A stretch of DNA of 43,994 nt from Oscillospiraceae bacterium (GCA_029062865.1 JAIDPG010000063.1:1-43994); one strand, 5' to 3'; numbered from the stretch's first letter, positions 7,148-15,354 are shown. The notes: a model not told the origin generated them from the letters alone. Numbers and translations are program-made.

Positions 7148-8021
7148 TTCTCCGCCACCGCAAGATGTTCTGCTCAAAATCCGCGGTGAGCCTGTCGTTA
7201 TCATAAAGCCACGAGAGGTACGAGCGCACCGTGCTTCCGACGAGGGCGTGCTGCTCGAACGTCATTTTCAGCTCGTATTCCTCAAAGAGGCGTTGGAGTA
7301 TCGCCTCAAAGGACATCGGCTCGGCGCAAATTTCAAGTATCTTTTCGGCGATCTCGTGAACCTTGTTGATGTTGAACTCGGCGAGCTCCGCGATGCTTTC
7401 CGTCGCATCGGCGTGCGAGGGCACGAACATTTTCGCCTGCATTTGCTTGACCTTCTCAAGCGTTTTAAGATACTCCGCGACGTCGTAAATGAACGTTATG
7501 CCGTACTTCTCCAGCGTCGGCTTGCCGGAGAGACAGTCCGCGAGGAACACCACGTCGTCGGGCGTGCGGAAGCCCACCATATCGAAAAAGTGTCCCGGTA
7601 ATGGGACAATTTCTATCTCCCTTGGAAAAGCCTCGTCGGAGAAATCCAGCGCCTCACTCTCCTGCGCGACAAGGAACTTGTGCCTCAGCTCGCGGCACGG
7701 AAAGCCGCCGTAGAGGAACGCTGGCTCTAAAATCGTCCGCTCGGTGAAGGCTCTCTCAATGCCGCCCGCGAAAATCTTGCAGCCCGTGTTGGACTGCAAA
7801 TACGCGTTGCCGCCGATATGGTCTGAGTTCGAGTGCGTGTTCAGAACCGCGCGGAGCGTCCAGCCCTGCTCGTCAAGCACCTTGCGGATACGCCTCCCCG
7901 CGTCCTTGTCGTTACCGCTGTCGATTAGGTAAACCTCCGTGGGCGACGCCCGATAGATCCCGATCTTCGCGGGACTTTGCAGATAAAATGTGTTTTCTCC
8001 GACTTGATGTAACTCAAACAT
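7143..8021 (-). CDS. Metallo-beta-lactamase-fold hydrolase
   Basis: The 292-residue protein has an MBL fold, with strand motif VYLIDSG, a metal motif THSNSDHIGGN (His63, Asp67, His68), then LPGHFFDMVGF, FLADCLSG and VPSHAD. The canonical HxHxDH is HxNxDH here because Asn65 replaces the second histidine. The last 80 residues form a helical, winged-helix-like extension. It could be a thioesterase- or glyoxalase-like hydrolase; the substrate is not evident. Its ATG overlaps the stop of the upstream DUF4259 gene as TAATG, indicating coupled translation. Confidence 0.85.
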   Translation of the reverse strand: MFELHQVGENTFYLQSPAKIGIYRASPTEVYLIDSGNDKDAGRRIRKVLDEQGWTLRAVLNTHSNSDHIGGNAYLQSNTGCKIFAGGIERAFTERTILEPAFLYGGFPCRELRHKFLVAQESEALDFSDEAFPREIEIVPLPGHFFDMVGFRTPDDVVFLADCLSGKPTLEKYGITFIYDVAEYLKTLEKVKQMQAKMFVPSHADATESIAELAEFNINKVHEIAEKILEICAEPMSFEAILQRLFEEYELKMTFEQHALVGSTVRSYLSWLYDNDRLTADFEQNILRWRRT

Positions 8022-8953
8022 TAGTTCTTCCCCTTCTTGTCGAGTTTATAAAGCTCCTCGAGCATCTCGTCGATGTTCTCCGTCCAGTCGTCATAAGCGT
8101 CGTCGTACGCCTTCCAGAGCTCGCCGAGCTTTGTGTCGGGAAGCGACCTCAACACCTTCGCCGCCTTTTTCGTGAAGCGCGACAGATCGGCAGCGTACAC
8201 CTCGTCGAGAAACGGATCGTATTCCGTCTCGAACTTCTCCTTGTCCTCGGGAACGTCGAGATCGAAATCGAGAAGATGATAATAGTTAATCTTCTCGCAC
8301 TCGGCATACGCCACAAGCGCCGCCGCGGCAAACCCCGCGGTGCAGACGTGATAATCGGCGGTCTTGTTTACGCTGTTGAGAAGCGCTTCGATGTCTCCCG
8401 CGAGATCCTCGCTCTTGGAGAGCTTCACGAACGTCTTTTTAGCGTCCTTGCTGCAAAGGGGCTCGTAGCTGTAGATCCCCGCGCGTTCTCTGCGCTTTTC
8501 CAGCTTCCTCGACAGCTTGGCGATCTTCAGTTCCCGCTGCATTGCGCCGATGTTCTCTATCCACTCGAGCGACTGCTCCTCCTCGTACCACCACCCGCCG
8601 AGCTCGGTGTTCGGGAGCTTATTCAGCACCTTTGCGGCTTTATCCATCAGCCCCGACAGATCCGTATGATACACCTCGTTCAGAAACGGCTTGTATTCCC
8701 GCTCGAATTTTGCCTTGTCCTCGGGATCGTCAAGGTCGAGATCCAGCAGATTATACGCGCTTACGTCCGACTCCGAATACGCCACCAGCGCCGCCGCGAC
8801 CAGCCCCTCCACACTCGTGCGGTAGTCGGAATACGGCGTCACCTTGTCGAGCTTTGCTTCAATATCCTTTGCGAGGTCAAGGCTTACGGAAAGCTCCTTA
8901 TATGTTTCCATAGCGTCGTCATCGCACAAAACCTGATAACTCCAGTTGCCCAT
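8021..8953 (-). CDS. Tandem DUF4259-like protein
   Basis: The 310-residue protein is an internal duplication. Residues 1 to about 155 start MGNWSYQVLCDDDAMETY, and a second copy from about 165 starts GIYSYEPLCSKDAKKTF. The copies share blocks such as AALVAYSE/AALVAYAE, DLDDPEDKAKFEREYKPFL/DLDVPEDKEKFETEYDPFL and WxENI. The opening matches the DUF4259 family (MGxWxxxxFxxDDA), of unknown function. The ATG at 8953 follows AAAGGAG. The frame stays open upstream to 9664, but that stretch has no Shine-Dalgarno sequence and overlaps the divergent gene. It is highly acidic, cytoplasmic and the first gene of the MBL-AraC-DUF2000 operon. Confidence 0.75.
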   Translation of the reverse strand: MGNWSYQVLCDDDAMETYKELSVSLDLAKDIEAKLDKVTPYSDYRTSVEGLVAAALVAYSESDVSAYNLLDLDLDDPEDKAKFEREYKPFLNEVYHTDLSGLMDKAAKVLNKLPNTELGGWWYEEEQSLEWIENIGAMQRELKIAKLSRKLEKRRERAGIYSYEPLCSKDAKKTFVKLSKSEDLAGDIEALLNSVNKTADYHVCTAGFAAAALVAYAECEKINYYHLLDFDLDVPEDKEKFETEYDPFLDEVYAADLSRFTKKAAKVLRSLPDTKLGELWKAYDDAYDDWTENIDEMLEELYKLDKKGKN

Positions 8954-8990
8954 AATTCTTCTCCTTTGTACGGTTATTTTTATACTCTTA

Positions 8991-9019
8991 ATTATACTAT
9001 ATTTCCGCAAAAAAATCAA
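8991..9019 (-). promoter_or_regulatory. Sigma-A promoter for the DUF4259 operon
   Basis: On the minus strand, TTGATT (9014-9019) and TATAAT (8991-8996) are 17 bases apart. It lies back to back with the TauE promoter with only one base between the two -35 boxes. Confidence 0.75.
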
Positions 9020-9020
9020 G

Positions 9021-9049
9021 TTGACTTTTTTGCTCATTTGTGTTATAAT
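9021..9049 (+). promoter_or_regulatory. Sigma-A promoter for the TauE/SafE gene
   Basis: TTGACT (9021-9026), 17-base spacer, TATAAT (9044-9049). This is divergent from the DUF4259 promoter; the adjacent -35 boxes suggest the two could compete for polymerase. Confidence 0.75.
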
Positions 9050-9079
9050 TATAAAAATCGAAACGATTCGGGTGATAGA

Positions 9080-9847
9080 ATGTTCACGTTTATAATATGC
9101 TTTATCGCGGGAATAGGCGCGGGGCTCGGCACGGGCTTCGCGGGAATGAGCGCGGCGGCTGTGATCTCGCCGATGCTTATCACGTTCCTTGATATGCCCG
9201 CGTATGAGGCGGTAGGAATAGCCCTCGCGAGCGACGTGCTCGCAAGCGCGGTGAGCGCGTATACCTACGGGCGCAACAAAAATCTTGACGTAAAAAACGG
9301 GCTTGTGATGATGAGCGCCGTGCTGGTTTTCACGCTTGTCGGGAGCTGGCTCGCGACGCTTGTTCCAAACAAAACAATGGGCGGGTTTTCCGTTGTGATG
9401 ACGTTTTTGCTGGGAATAAAATTCATAGTAAAGCCCGTGATGACGACCAAGGAAAAGCGCGAGGAAGTGCCGCTGAAAAAGCGCGTGATCCAATCGATCA
9501 TCTGCGGAACGTTCATCGGGCTTATCTGCGGATTTGTCGGCGCGGGCGGCGGAATGATGATGCTTTTGATCCTCACGAGCGTGCTTGGCTACGAGCTCAA
9601 AACCGCTGTCGGCACTTCGGTGTTTATTATGACGTTTACGGCGCTGACAGGCGCTGTAAGCCACTTCGCGCTGGACGGTATGCCGGATATGCTCTGCCTT
9701 GTGTACTGCGTATTAAGTACGCTTTTATGGGCGAGAATAGCCGCGCTCTTCGCGAACAAAGCCTCCCCGAAAACGCTCAACCGCGCCGTCGGGATCGTCC
9801 TCGCCGTGCTCGGCGCGGGGATAATGATCGTCAATTTTGTAAAGTAA
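9080..9847 (+). CDS. TauE/SafE-family membrane transporter
   Basis: The 255-residue integral membrane protein has about eight hydrophobic helices arranged as two similar halves. The first half opens GAGLGTGFAGMSAAAVISPML and the second GLICGFVGAGGGMMML, both with the glycine-rich signature of the family. These proteins export sulfite or organosulfur compounds, or move other anions. The start ATG at 9080 follows GGGTGA and the sigma-A promoter; the longer open frame upstream is noise. The substrate is not determined by sequence. It is a monocistronic unit ending in a bidirectional terminator. Confidence 0.85.
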   Translation: MFTFIICFIAGIGAGLGTGFAGMSAAAVISPMLITFLDMPAYEAVGIALASDVLASAVSAYTYGRNKNLDVKNGLVMMSAVLVFTLVGSWLATLVPNKTMGGFSVVMTFLLGIKFIVKPVMTTKEKREEVPLKKRVIQSIICGTFIGLICGFVGAGGGMMMLLILTSVLGYELKTAVGTSVFIMTFTALTGAVSHFALDGMPDMLCLVYCVLSTLLWARIAALFANKASPKTLNRAVGIVLAVLGAGIMIVNFVK

Positions 9848-9848
9848 T

Positions 9849-9878
9849 AAACCGCCGCTGAAATCAAAGCGGCGGTTT
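9849..9878. terminator. Bidirectional terminator
   Basis: AAACCGCCGCT, 8-base loop, AGCGGCGGTTT forms an 11-base perfect stem with A- and T-rich flanks. It sits between the convergent TauE and DUF5131 genes and overlaps the DUF5131 stop codon. Confidence 0.9.
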
Positions 9879-10611
9879 ATTTGTCCTTATAAAGCTCACG
9901 CAAAAATTGCTCGCCCTTTCTCGCCTGCGAATGTTCGTCGCAGTGCTTTATGCGATAGCGTCTGCCGTCCTTGACGAAGTTCGCGCCCGTCTGGTGGAAC
10001 TCAAACCTCACGTTGTGCTTTTTGCAGTCGAGAAAAATCCGCGTCACCCAGTCGAAGTCGCACGTCCGAGCGTTCGCGTAGCTCTCCCCGCCGACCGAGA
10101 CCTGCTCGATAAGCCCGCTTTCAAGATAGCGGGTGAGGTCGACGTACTCTAAAATCGGCGCGACAAAAACGAGCCGATGCGCGATCTTCACGTTTAGCAG
10201 CAGCGGAATTCGCTCGTCCGCGAGCGCTTGGTTTTCGCAGGAAACCGCGATCACTACATTATCCCAGCCGTCGCCCCAGTCCTCCGGGACGCACTCCGAA
10301 AACCGCGAAATGCGCTTCGTGGGAATAAGGAACGTAACGTCGCTGCGCTCGCGTATCATATCCCAAGCCTCGCCGCGCCACTCGTCCGCTTCCTCAATGA
10401 AGAAATCCGACGTGAAGCACGTGCCCTGCACCGTCCCGGACGGGAGCTTGTAATTGCCGCGGCGGTCGCGCTTAACGGGCGCGCTGAAGCCCGTCTTGTT
10501 GCGCTTCACGACGCTCGCGTCCCTGTCGCGGAGCGCGTCGAGATGATACACATAACAATTCTTACAGCCCGGACTGCATCTATGACAGCCGTGCCATGGA
10601 TTCCAAAGCAT
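9877..10611 (-). CDS. DUF5131 (phage Gp37/Gp68-like) protein, probable radical-SAM-like fold
   Basis: The 244-residue protein starts with NPWHGCHRCSPGCKNCYVYH, the cysteine cluster typical of DUF5131/Gp37-Gp68 proteins, and continues with TFLIPTKRISRF, NVVIAVSCENQ and WVTRIFLDCKKHNVRFEFHQTG. This family is widespread in phages and bacteria and is thought to bind an iron-sulfur cluster in a radical-SAM-like barrel. The reaction is unknown. Its ATG overlaps the stop of the zinc-ribbon gene as TAATG, and both sit downstream of the hydrogenase-chemoreceptor gene. Confidence 0.85.
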   Translation of the reverse strand: MLWNPWHGCHRCSPGCKNCYVYHLDALRDRDASVVKRNKTGFSAPVKRDRRGNYKLPSGTVQGTCFTSDFFIEEADEWRGEAWDMIRERSDVTFLIPTKRISRFSECVPEDWGDGWDNVVIAVSCENQALADERIPLLLNVKIAHRLVFVAPILEYVDLTRYLESGLIEQVSVGGESYANARTCDFDWVTRIFLDCKKHNVRFEFHQTGANFVKDGRRYRIKHCDEHSQARKGEQFLRELYKDK

Positions 10612-10856
10612 TACTCGTCCTCTAGCTTATAACAGTTTAAAACCTTGGTATTTCCCTTTTCAAATACGTATAGCCTCCTGCAATTCGGGCAACACCAAAC
10701 ATTATAGTTATACATACCCGCAAGCTTAACCGTATCTATTGTATCATTGTCAAGAATCTCATCACACATACGCTTGTCCGAATAGACCCAAAACTCAATA
10801 TCATTCGGAGTTTGCCCGTTCCACATAGAATGACCGCATCTGCACTGAAATCGCAT
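10611..10856 (-). CDS. Small zinc-ribbon protein
   Basis: The 81-residue protein has two cysteine pairs, CRC near the N-terminus (residues 5-7) and CCPNC (about 55-59), giving a probable zinc ribbon. No other domain is present. The ribosome binding site AAGGAAGGAACTTT supports the start. It is 12 bases after the hydrogenase-chemoreceptor gene and coupled to the DUF5131 gene. It is not recognised beyond this. Confidence 0.75.
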   Translation of the reverse strand: MRFQCRCGHSMWNGQTPNDIEFWVYSDKRMCDEILDNDTIDTVKLAGMYNYNVWCCPNCRRLYVFEKGNTKVLNCYKLEDE

Positions 10857-10868
10857 AAAGTTCCTTCC

Positions 10869-12791
10869 TTAATCAAGCAAACTCTCCGCCTTTGTAACAA
10901 GTCCTTCTACGTGCCTGTTGATGTCGGAGACCTCCGCCATTGCGCCGCTGATGTCGCTGCCCTTGCTTAGTGTTGTCGAGATATTGTCGCGCACGTCGTT
11001 CATCTTCTCGCGGATCTCTGCCATTTTCTGGTTGACGGTTTTCAGTATCCTGTTGACGCTGCCTATGTCCTCGAAGACCTTCGCGTTGCCGCCCTCGGCC
11101 TCCTTTACCGCCGCCTGCGAGCTCCCCGCGAGCTTGCCGACCTCCTGAGCTACGACCGCGAAGCCCAAGCCCGCTTCGCCCGCTCTTGCCGCCTCGATGC
11201 TCGCGTTTATCGACAGAATGTTGATCTGGCGGGAAATTTCATCAATGCCGCGCGTTGTCTCGCCGAAGCTCGAAATGCTCTCGTTTATCGAGTCCATTGC
11301 GGTGTTTATCTCGCCCGAAAGTACGTTCAGCTCGTCGAGAATATCCGAAAGCCCCATTATCTGAGAGTGGTTCGTGTTGTTGAGCTCGGTTATGCCGCCA
11401 AGCGCGTCGGTAACGCTGCCGATGTTTTCCGTAAGCTGCGAAACGACTTTATTGAGCTCGTTCGTGACCTCGCCGATAGCGGCGTTAGTTTCAACAATGT
11501 GCCGGCTGCGCTCGTCCGCCTCGTGCTGCATATACTGCGCGCAGCTCGTGACGCTCGACACGCCCATAATGATCGCCCTCGCCATTTCGCGGCACGTAGC
11601 GAAGCCGCACGCGTGGCAGTTGTAATTGCGCTCCGTTTCGGTGTGCTTGTTCATTCGCGTCAGCATATCGTCGATCTGCTGCTCCGAAACGTCTATCTGC
11701 TCGATATCCTCCGGCGGGATAGTCCTCAGAAAGTCCTCATAGCGGAGCTTCCTGTCGAACTCCAGAAACTGCTTGTCGCGGTGCTTTCGGTCGAACTTCA
11801 CGCGGTTGTTGCGGTTGTATTTCTCAATGCCGTTCATAATGCCGCTCATGCGGTAAATCGACATCTCCTCGCCGATAGCGGGCCCCGAGCCGCAGCCGTT
11901 GCCGCAGGACAGCACGTCGAAAACGTCCGGCAGATCGCGCGCGCCGACGGTCGCGTACATATCAAGGTTCTTGTAAACCACGTCCGTGCCCTCGGAGTTT
12001 ATCACGGCAATGTTCGGGTTTTCGAGCTCAAGACACGCCTTAAGCCCGCCCGGTCTCGGATATATCGCGCCCATAATTCCGCCCGCGCCCGCAAACTCGA
12101 AGTTCGAGCGAACCTTGCGGAGACTCTCGAAATCCGTGCCGTTCGCTTTGAGCAGCTCGCCGAGCCGCGCGAACGTCACGTTATAATCGACAAGCCCCGT
12201 CTCGCGGAACTCGTCCGACTTCGCGATACACGGCGACAGCGCGACGATCTTCGCGTCCTCGCCGAGATATTTCTTCAGATAAACCGCCGTGCAGAGCATC
12301 GGAGAATACACGGGCGACAGGCTTTTCAGCGCCTCGTGGCAGAATTTCTTTATGTAATTCACGATCGCGGGGCACGGCGACGAGATCAGCTTTGACTTGG
12401 GGTTTTTCTCCATATAGCGAATGTGCCCCCACGTGCAGATGTCCGCGCCGAACGACACGTCGTAGATCTTGTCCACGCCGTTTTTCTTCAGGATATCCAG
12501 CACGTTTCTCCAGCAGCCGTCAAACGAGACCTTCACGGCGGGCGCGCAGATGCCTACCATCTTCACGCCGCTTTTGAGATCCGCCCAGAACTTGTCCGTG
12601 TCGTCGGTGTAGCCGCGGGCGTTGTGCGAGCAGACCTTAACGCACGCGCCGCAGCGTATGCATTTGTCACCGTTGATGTTAAAGACGACCTTGCCCTCCT
12701 CGTCGTGCTCGACATTGTTTGCCCCAATAGACGGGCAGACGCGCACGCAGTTGTTGCATGCAACACATTTAGTTTTGTCGAAAGTAATCAT
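10869..12791 (-). CDS. Soluble [FeFe]-hydrogenase-like sensor fused to a chemoreceptor signalling domain
   Basis: The 640-residue fusion has four parts. Residues 1-60 hold two [4Fe-4S] ferredoxin motifs (Cys 9, 12, 15, 19 and 44, 47, 50, 54). Residues about 75-320 are a hydrogenase H-cluster domain with L1 SSPCP (Cys140), L2 SPCIAK (Cys188) and L3 SCGNGC (Cys296, Cys300). Residues 390-420 form a four-cysteine iron-sulfur domain (Cys 392, 395, 400, 417) of the RnfB/CODH type. Residues about 430-640 are a methyl-accepting signalling coiled coil with the hairpin INILSINASIEAARAGEAG and FAVVAQEVGKLA. There is no membrane helix, so it is cytoplasmic. All four H-cluster ligand cysteines are present, but the proton-relay cysteine of catalytic enzymes (TSCCP) is proline here, as in sensory hydrogenases. 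A role in H2 or redox sensing for motility or kinase control is likely. The ATG follows AAAGGAG. Confidence 0.9.
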   Translation of the reverse strand: MITFDKTKCVACNNCVRVCPSIGANNVEHDEEGKVVFNINGDKCIRCGACVKVCSHNARGYTDDTDKFWADLKSGVKMVGICAPAVKVSFDGCWRNVLDILKKNGVDKIYDVSFGADICTWGHIRYMEKNPKSKLISSPCPAIVNYIKKFCHEALKSLSPVYSPMLCTAVYLKKYLGEDAKIVALSPCIAKSDEFRETGLVDYNVTFARLGELLKANGTDFESLRKVRSNFEFAGAGGIMGAIYPRPGGLKACLELENPNIAVINSEGTDVVYKNLDMYATVGARDLPDVFDVLSCGNGCGSGPAIGEEMSIYRMSGIMNGIEKYNRNNRVKFDRKHRDKQFLEFDRKLRYEDFLRTIPPEDIEQIDVSEQQIDDMLTRMNKHTETERNYNCHACGFATCREMARAIIMGVSSVTSCAQYMQHEADERSRHIVETNAAIGEVTNELNKVVSQLTENIGSVTDALGGITELNNTNHSQIMGLSDILDELNVLSGEINTAMDSINESISSFGETTRGIDEISRQINILSINASIEAARAGEAGLGFAVVAQEVGKLAGSSQAAVKEAEGGNAKVFEDIGSVNRILKTVNQKMAEIREKMNDVRDNISTTLSKGSDISGAMAEVSDINRHVEGLVTKAESLLD

Positions 12792-12857
12792 ACTCTGACT
12801 CCTTTACTGGGTTTCTGAAAGCAGATGGTAATGAATAGACGCAAGTGGTTAAAGGCA

Positions 12858-12955
12858 AGAAGTAAGAAAGATGTTAGAGGTTAGAAATAAGAGGTAAGAG
12901 GTAAGAGTGAGCACTCTTACTTCTTACCTCTAACTTCTTACTTCTACTTGGCGTA
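12858..12955 (-). repeat. Imperfect inverted repeat of AGAGGTAAG units
   Basis: Left arm units AGAAGTAAGAAAG...TTAGAGG...AAGAGGTAAGAGGTAAGAGTG pair with the right arm CACTCTTACTTCTTACCTCTAACTTCTTACTTCT. The centre GTAAGAGTG/CACTCTTAC (12901-12909 and 12912-12920) is perfect. The right arm runs into the rny stop codon at 12944. This occupies most of the 152-base gap between rny and the hydrogenase gene; no clear promoter is seen there. A related inverted repeat occurs at 36757-36829. Confidence 0.75.
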
Positions 12956-14542
12956 ATCAATAGCTCTGCTCTCGCGGATCATGTTGACCTTTATCTGTCC
13001 CGGGTACTCCATTTCTTCCTCGATGCGCTTTGCTATGTCTCTTGCGAGCACCTTCATGTCGTCGTCGTTTACCTGCTCGGGCTTAACCATAATGCGAACC
13101 TCGCGCCCCGCCTGAATAGCGAACGACTTGTCTACGCCGCCGTAGGAATTGCAAATCTCCTCCAGCTTTTCGAGACGCTTGATGTAGTTTTCGTAGTTCT
13201 CGCTTCTCGCCGCGGGTCTTGCCGCGCTTATAGCGTCCGCCGCCTGGACAAGGCACGCTATCACCGTGCGGCACTCAACGTCGCCGTGGTGCGCCTCTAT
13301 CGCGTGGATAACCTCCGGGCTTTCCTTGTATTTCTTGCACACGTCCACGCCTATCTGAACGTGCGTGCCCTCGATCTCGTGGTCGAGCGCCTTGCCTATA
13401 TCGTGCAGAAGCCCCGCGCGTCTTGCCAGAGCGGCGTCAACGCCAAGCTCGCTTGCCATGATCCCCGCAAGATGCGCCACCTCGATGGAGTGGTTGAGCA
13501 CGTTCTGACGGAACGATGTGCGGTACTTCAGCCGCCCGATAAGGCGCACAAGCTCGTGATTGAGACCGTTTACGTTCGTCTCCATAACGGCGCGCTCGCC
13601 CTCCTGCTTAATGCGCAGTTCGACCTCCTTACGCGCCTTCTCTACCGTCTCCTCAATACGCGCCGGGTGAATTCGCCCGTCCTGTATCAGCTTTTCGAGA
13701 GCAATTCTCGCGATCTCGCGGCGCACGTGATCAAAGCACGAAACCGTGATAGCCTCGGGCGTGTCGTCAATGATAAGGTCAACGCCCGTCAGCGTTTCGA
13801 GAGCGCGGATGTTGCGCCCCTCGCGCCCGATTATGCGTCCCTTCATATCATCGTTCGGAATAGCCACGACGCTCACCGCCATTTCCGAAACGGTGTCCGC
13901 CGCCAGTCTCGCTATCGCGAGAGAAATGTGCTTGCGAGCCTTCTCGTCGCACTCGTCCTTTATCCTCTGCTCATAGTTGGAAATCTTGACAGCCTTCTCG
14001 TGGTTAAGCTCGGAATCGAGCATTTGCAGCAGGTGCTCCTTCGCCTGCTCCTGCGAAAAGCCCGAGATCTTCTCAAGAATTTCCATTTGCCCCGACTTCA
14101 GCTTTTCAGCCTCGGCTATCTTCTCGTCGGCTTTTTTGTGCTTCTGCTGAAGCCCCTCCTCAAGCTTTTCGAGCTTGTCAGTCTTCTTGTCGAGGTTTTC
14201 CTCCTTCTGGGCAATTCTTCTCTCCGAGCGCGAGAGCTCGCTTCTTCTTTCCTTGAGTTCCTTTTCGGACTCGGATTTATCGCGCTGGATCTCCTTTTCC
14301 GCCTTCTGACGGAGCGCGTAAATTTCGTCCTTTGCTTCTACCAGCTTTGTTTTCTTGATCGATTCGGCCTTTTCGTTCGCTTCTTGAATGATGCGCGCGG
14401 ATTCCTTTTCCGCGGTCTCGAACTGCGCCTCGGCAACTTTAATGCGGTGCTTTACGCCCATCTTGAAGCAGATGAAGCCCGCGATCACCGCGCCGATGAC
14501 CAGCGTGCCGAACATGCCGATCAGTGCGACGTACAATTCCAT
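12944..14542 (-). CDS. rny: Ribonuclease Y
   Basis: The 532-residue protein has full family length. It has an N-terminal membrane helix (about 5-27), a long coiled coil to about 190, a KH RNA-binding domain (about 220-285, with [17 protein letters not shown]) and an HD catalytic domain (about 345-445, with [18 protein letters not shown] and AIEAHHGD). RNase Y is the membrane-bound endoribonuclease that starts mRNA decay in many Gram-positives. The ATG follows AAGGAGGGG. A probable promoter lies at 14679-14707. The gene could read through into the hydrogenase-chemoreceptor operon. Confidence 0.97.
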   Translation of the reverse strand: MELYVALIGMFGTLVIGAVIAGFICFKMGVKHRIKVAEAQFETAEKESARIIQEANEKAESIKKTKLVEAKDEIYALRQKAEKEIQRDKSESEKELKERRSELSRSERRIAQKEENLDKKTDKLEKLEEGLQQKHKKADEKIAEAEKLKSGQMEILEKISGFSQEQAKEHLLQMLDSELNHEKAVKISNYEQRIKDECDEKARKHISLAIARLAADTVSEMAVSVVAIPNDDMKGRIIGREGRNIRALETLTGVDLIIDDTPEAITVSCFDHVRREIARIALEKLIQDGRIHPARIEETVEKARKEVELRIKQEGERAVMETNVNGLNHELVRLIGRLKYRTSFRQNVLNHSIEVAHLAGIMASELGVDAALARRAGLLHDIGKALDHEIEGTHVQIGVDVCKKYKESPEVIHAIEAHHGDVECRTVIACLVQAADAISAARPAARSENYENYIKRLEKLEEICNSYGGVDKSFAIQAGREVRIMVKPEQVNDDDMKVLARDIAKRIEEEMEYPGQIKVNMIRESRAIDYAK

Positions 14543-14678
14543 TGTCGCTTTCCCCTCCTTATCTTGATTCGAGCTGAACTAAACCAACCCGACGTTACAG
14601 CACACGGCGCAAAGTAATCCTTTCGCGGAGAGAAAAAGCCCCGCTCGCGCCGCCTGCCTCCAATAATTCGGCGGAATA

Positions 14679-14707
14679 AATATACAATTTTCGCTTTGTC
14701 GGGGCAA
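14679..14707 (-). promoter_or_regulatory. Probable rny promoter
   Basis: On the minus strand TTGCCC (14702-14707) and TATATT (14679-14684) have a 17-base spacer, giving a leader of about 130 bases before rny. Each box has one or two departures from consensus, so support is moderate. Confidence 0.5.
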
Positions 14708-14901
14708 ACAAATCCGCCCCTCATTCTCCTCCATAGTTTTACGTTTTCTCGTTTTTTAAGCCGGGACTGTTGGTGAGGTGTAGGTCAGTCTTTATAATGA
14801 GATATAAAAATCGCAGGAATAATAAAAATTCCGCGCAGAGCAAAAATAAAAGAAGTATGGATCTCTCCGTAAATCATATATTATGCCGCCTGCCGCTTTT
14901 G

Positions 14902-14957
14902 GCGTTCGACGTCCTGTCGGACGCTTATTTGCGGCTGCGGCAACGTCCTGTTGCCGC
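14902..14957. repeat. Twin hairpins with identical five-base loops
   Basis: Hairpin A (14902-14924): GCGTTCGAC, loop GTCCT, GTCGGACGC, one mismatch. Hairpin B (14937-14957): GCGGCAAC, loop GTCCT, GTTGCCGC, perfect. On the minus strand both loops read AGGAC. They lie in the roughly 810-base gap between rny and the acyltransferase start and downstream of the minus-strand promoter at 15041-15069. I see no convincing gene in that gap; apart from these hairpins and three promoters it holds nothing I recognise. Confidence 0.65.
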
Positions 14958-15040
14958 CTAACGTTATATAATCGAATATTGTACAACGTCAGCGGATCTA
15001 AAAACACAGGCTTTTCCCGTATTTAAAAATCCTTATTTCT

Positions 15041-15069
15041 ATTGTACTACAAAAAAGCGGAGTTGTCAA
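15041..15069 (-). promoter_or_regulatory. Strong minus-strand promoter of a long leader or RNA
   Basis: TTGACA (15064-15069), 17-base spacer, TACAAT (15041-15046) on the minus strand. It is about 500 bases upstream of rny with no gene between, so it would give either a long rny leader or a separate non-coding transcript containing the twin hairpins. Confidence 0.7.
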
Positions 15070-15279
15070 GGGATAAAGAGCATTTTATTCGGATTTTTTT
15101 AGCGAATGTGAAAAAATAGTTTAAGAAAAGTTAATAATCGCGGATTAAATGCCCATAATTGCCGAATATCGGCGGCGGTATTTTTGGTGAAAACGGAGAA
15201 AATAACAGAGAAGTTTCGCGTTTGGCAACAGCTGAGCAACACCGTGTTGCTTATCGGGCAGGCTGTGTAATATTGTCCG

Positions 15280-15308
15280 TTGCAATATTTTTTTACCGGG
15301 AGTATAAT
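15280..15308 (+). promoter_or_regulatory. Promoter of the acyl-chain biosynthesis operon
   Basis: TTGCAA (15280-15285), 17-base spacer, TATAAT (15303-15308). Transcription should start near 15315. This argues against the in-frame ATG at 15316 as start codon and for the GTG at 15355. Confidence 0.7.
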
Positions 15309-15354
15309 TAAAGATATGGAGCTTTTCCACTACTTCTATGCAAGGGGTTTTACC

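Noticed and set aside
7988-9079. Open frame on the plus strand extending the TauE/SafE protein by about 360 residues
   Set aside because: It is antisense to the DUF4259 and MBL genes, has no ribosome binding site, and the clear promoter and start of TauE lie at 9021-9080.
8954-9664. Open frame extending the DUF4259 protein by about 230 residues upstream
   Set aside because: It is antisense to the TauE gene and lacks a ribosome binding site; the ATG at 8953 with AAAGGAG and the DUF4259 start motif fits better.
13286-14617. Plus-strand open frame of 443 residues opposite rny
   Set aside because: Antisense shadow of ribonuclease Y, with no ribosome binding site or domain.
14770-14961. Short plus-strand frame in the rny-acyltransferase gap
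   Set aside because: No ribosome binding site, low-complexity basic sequence, and it covers the twin hairpins, so it is unlikely to be coding.
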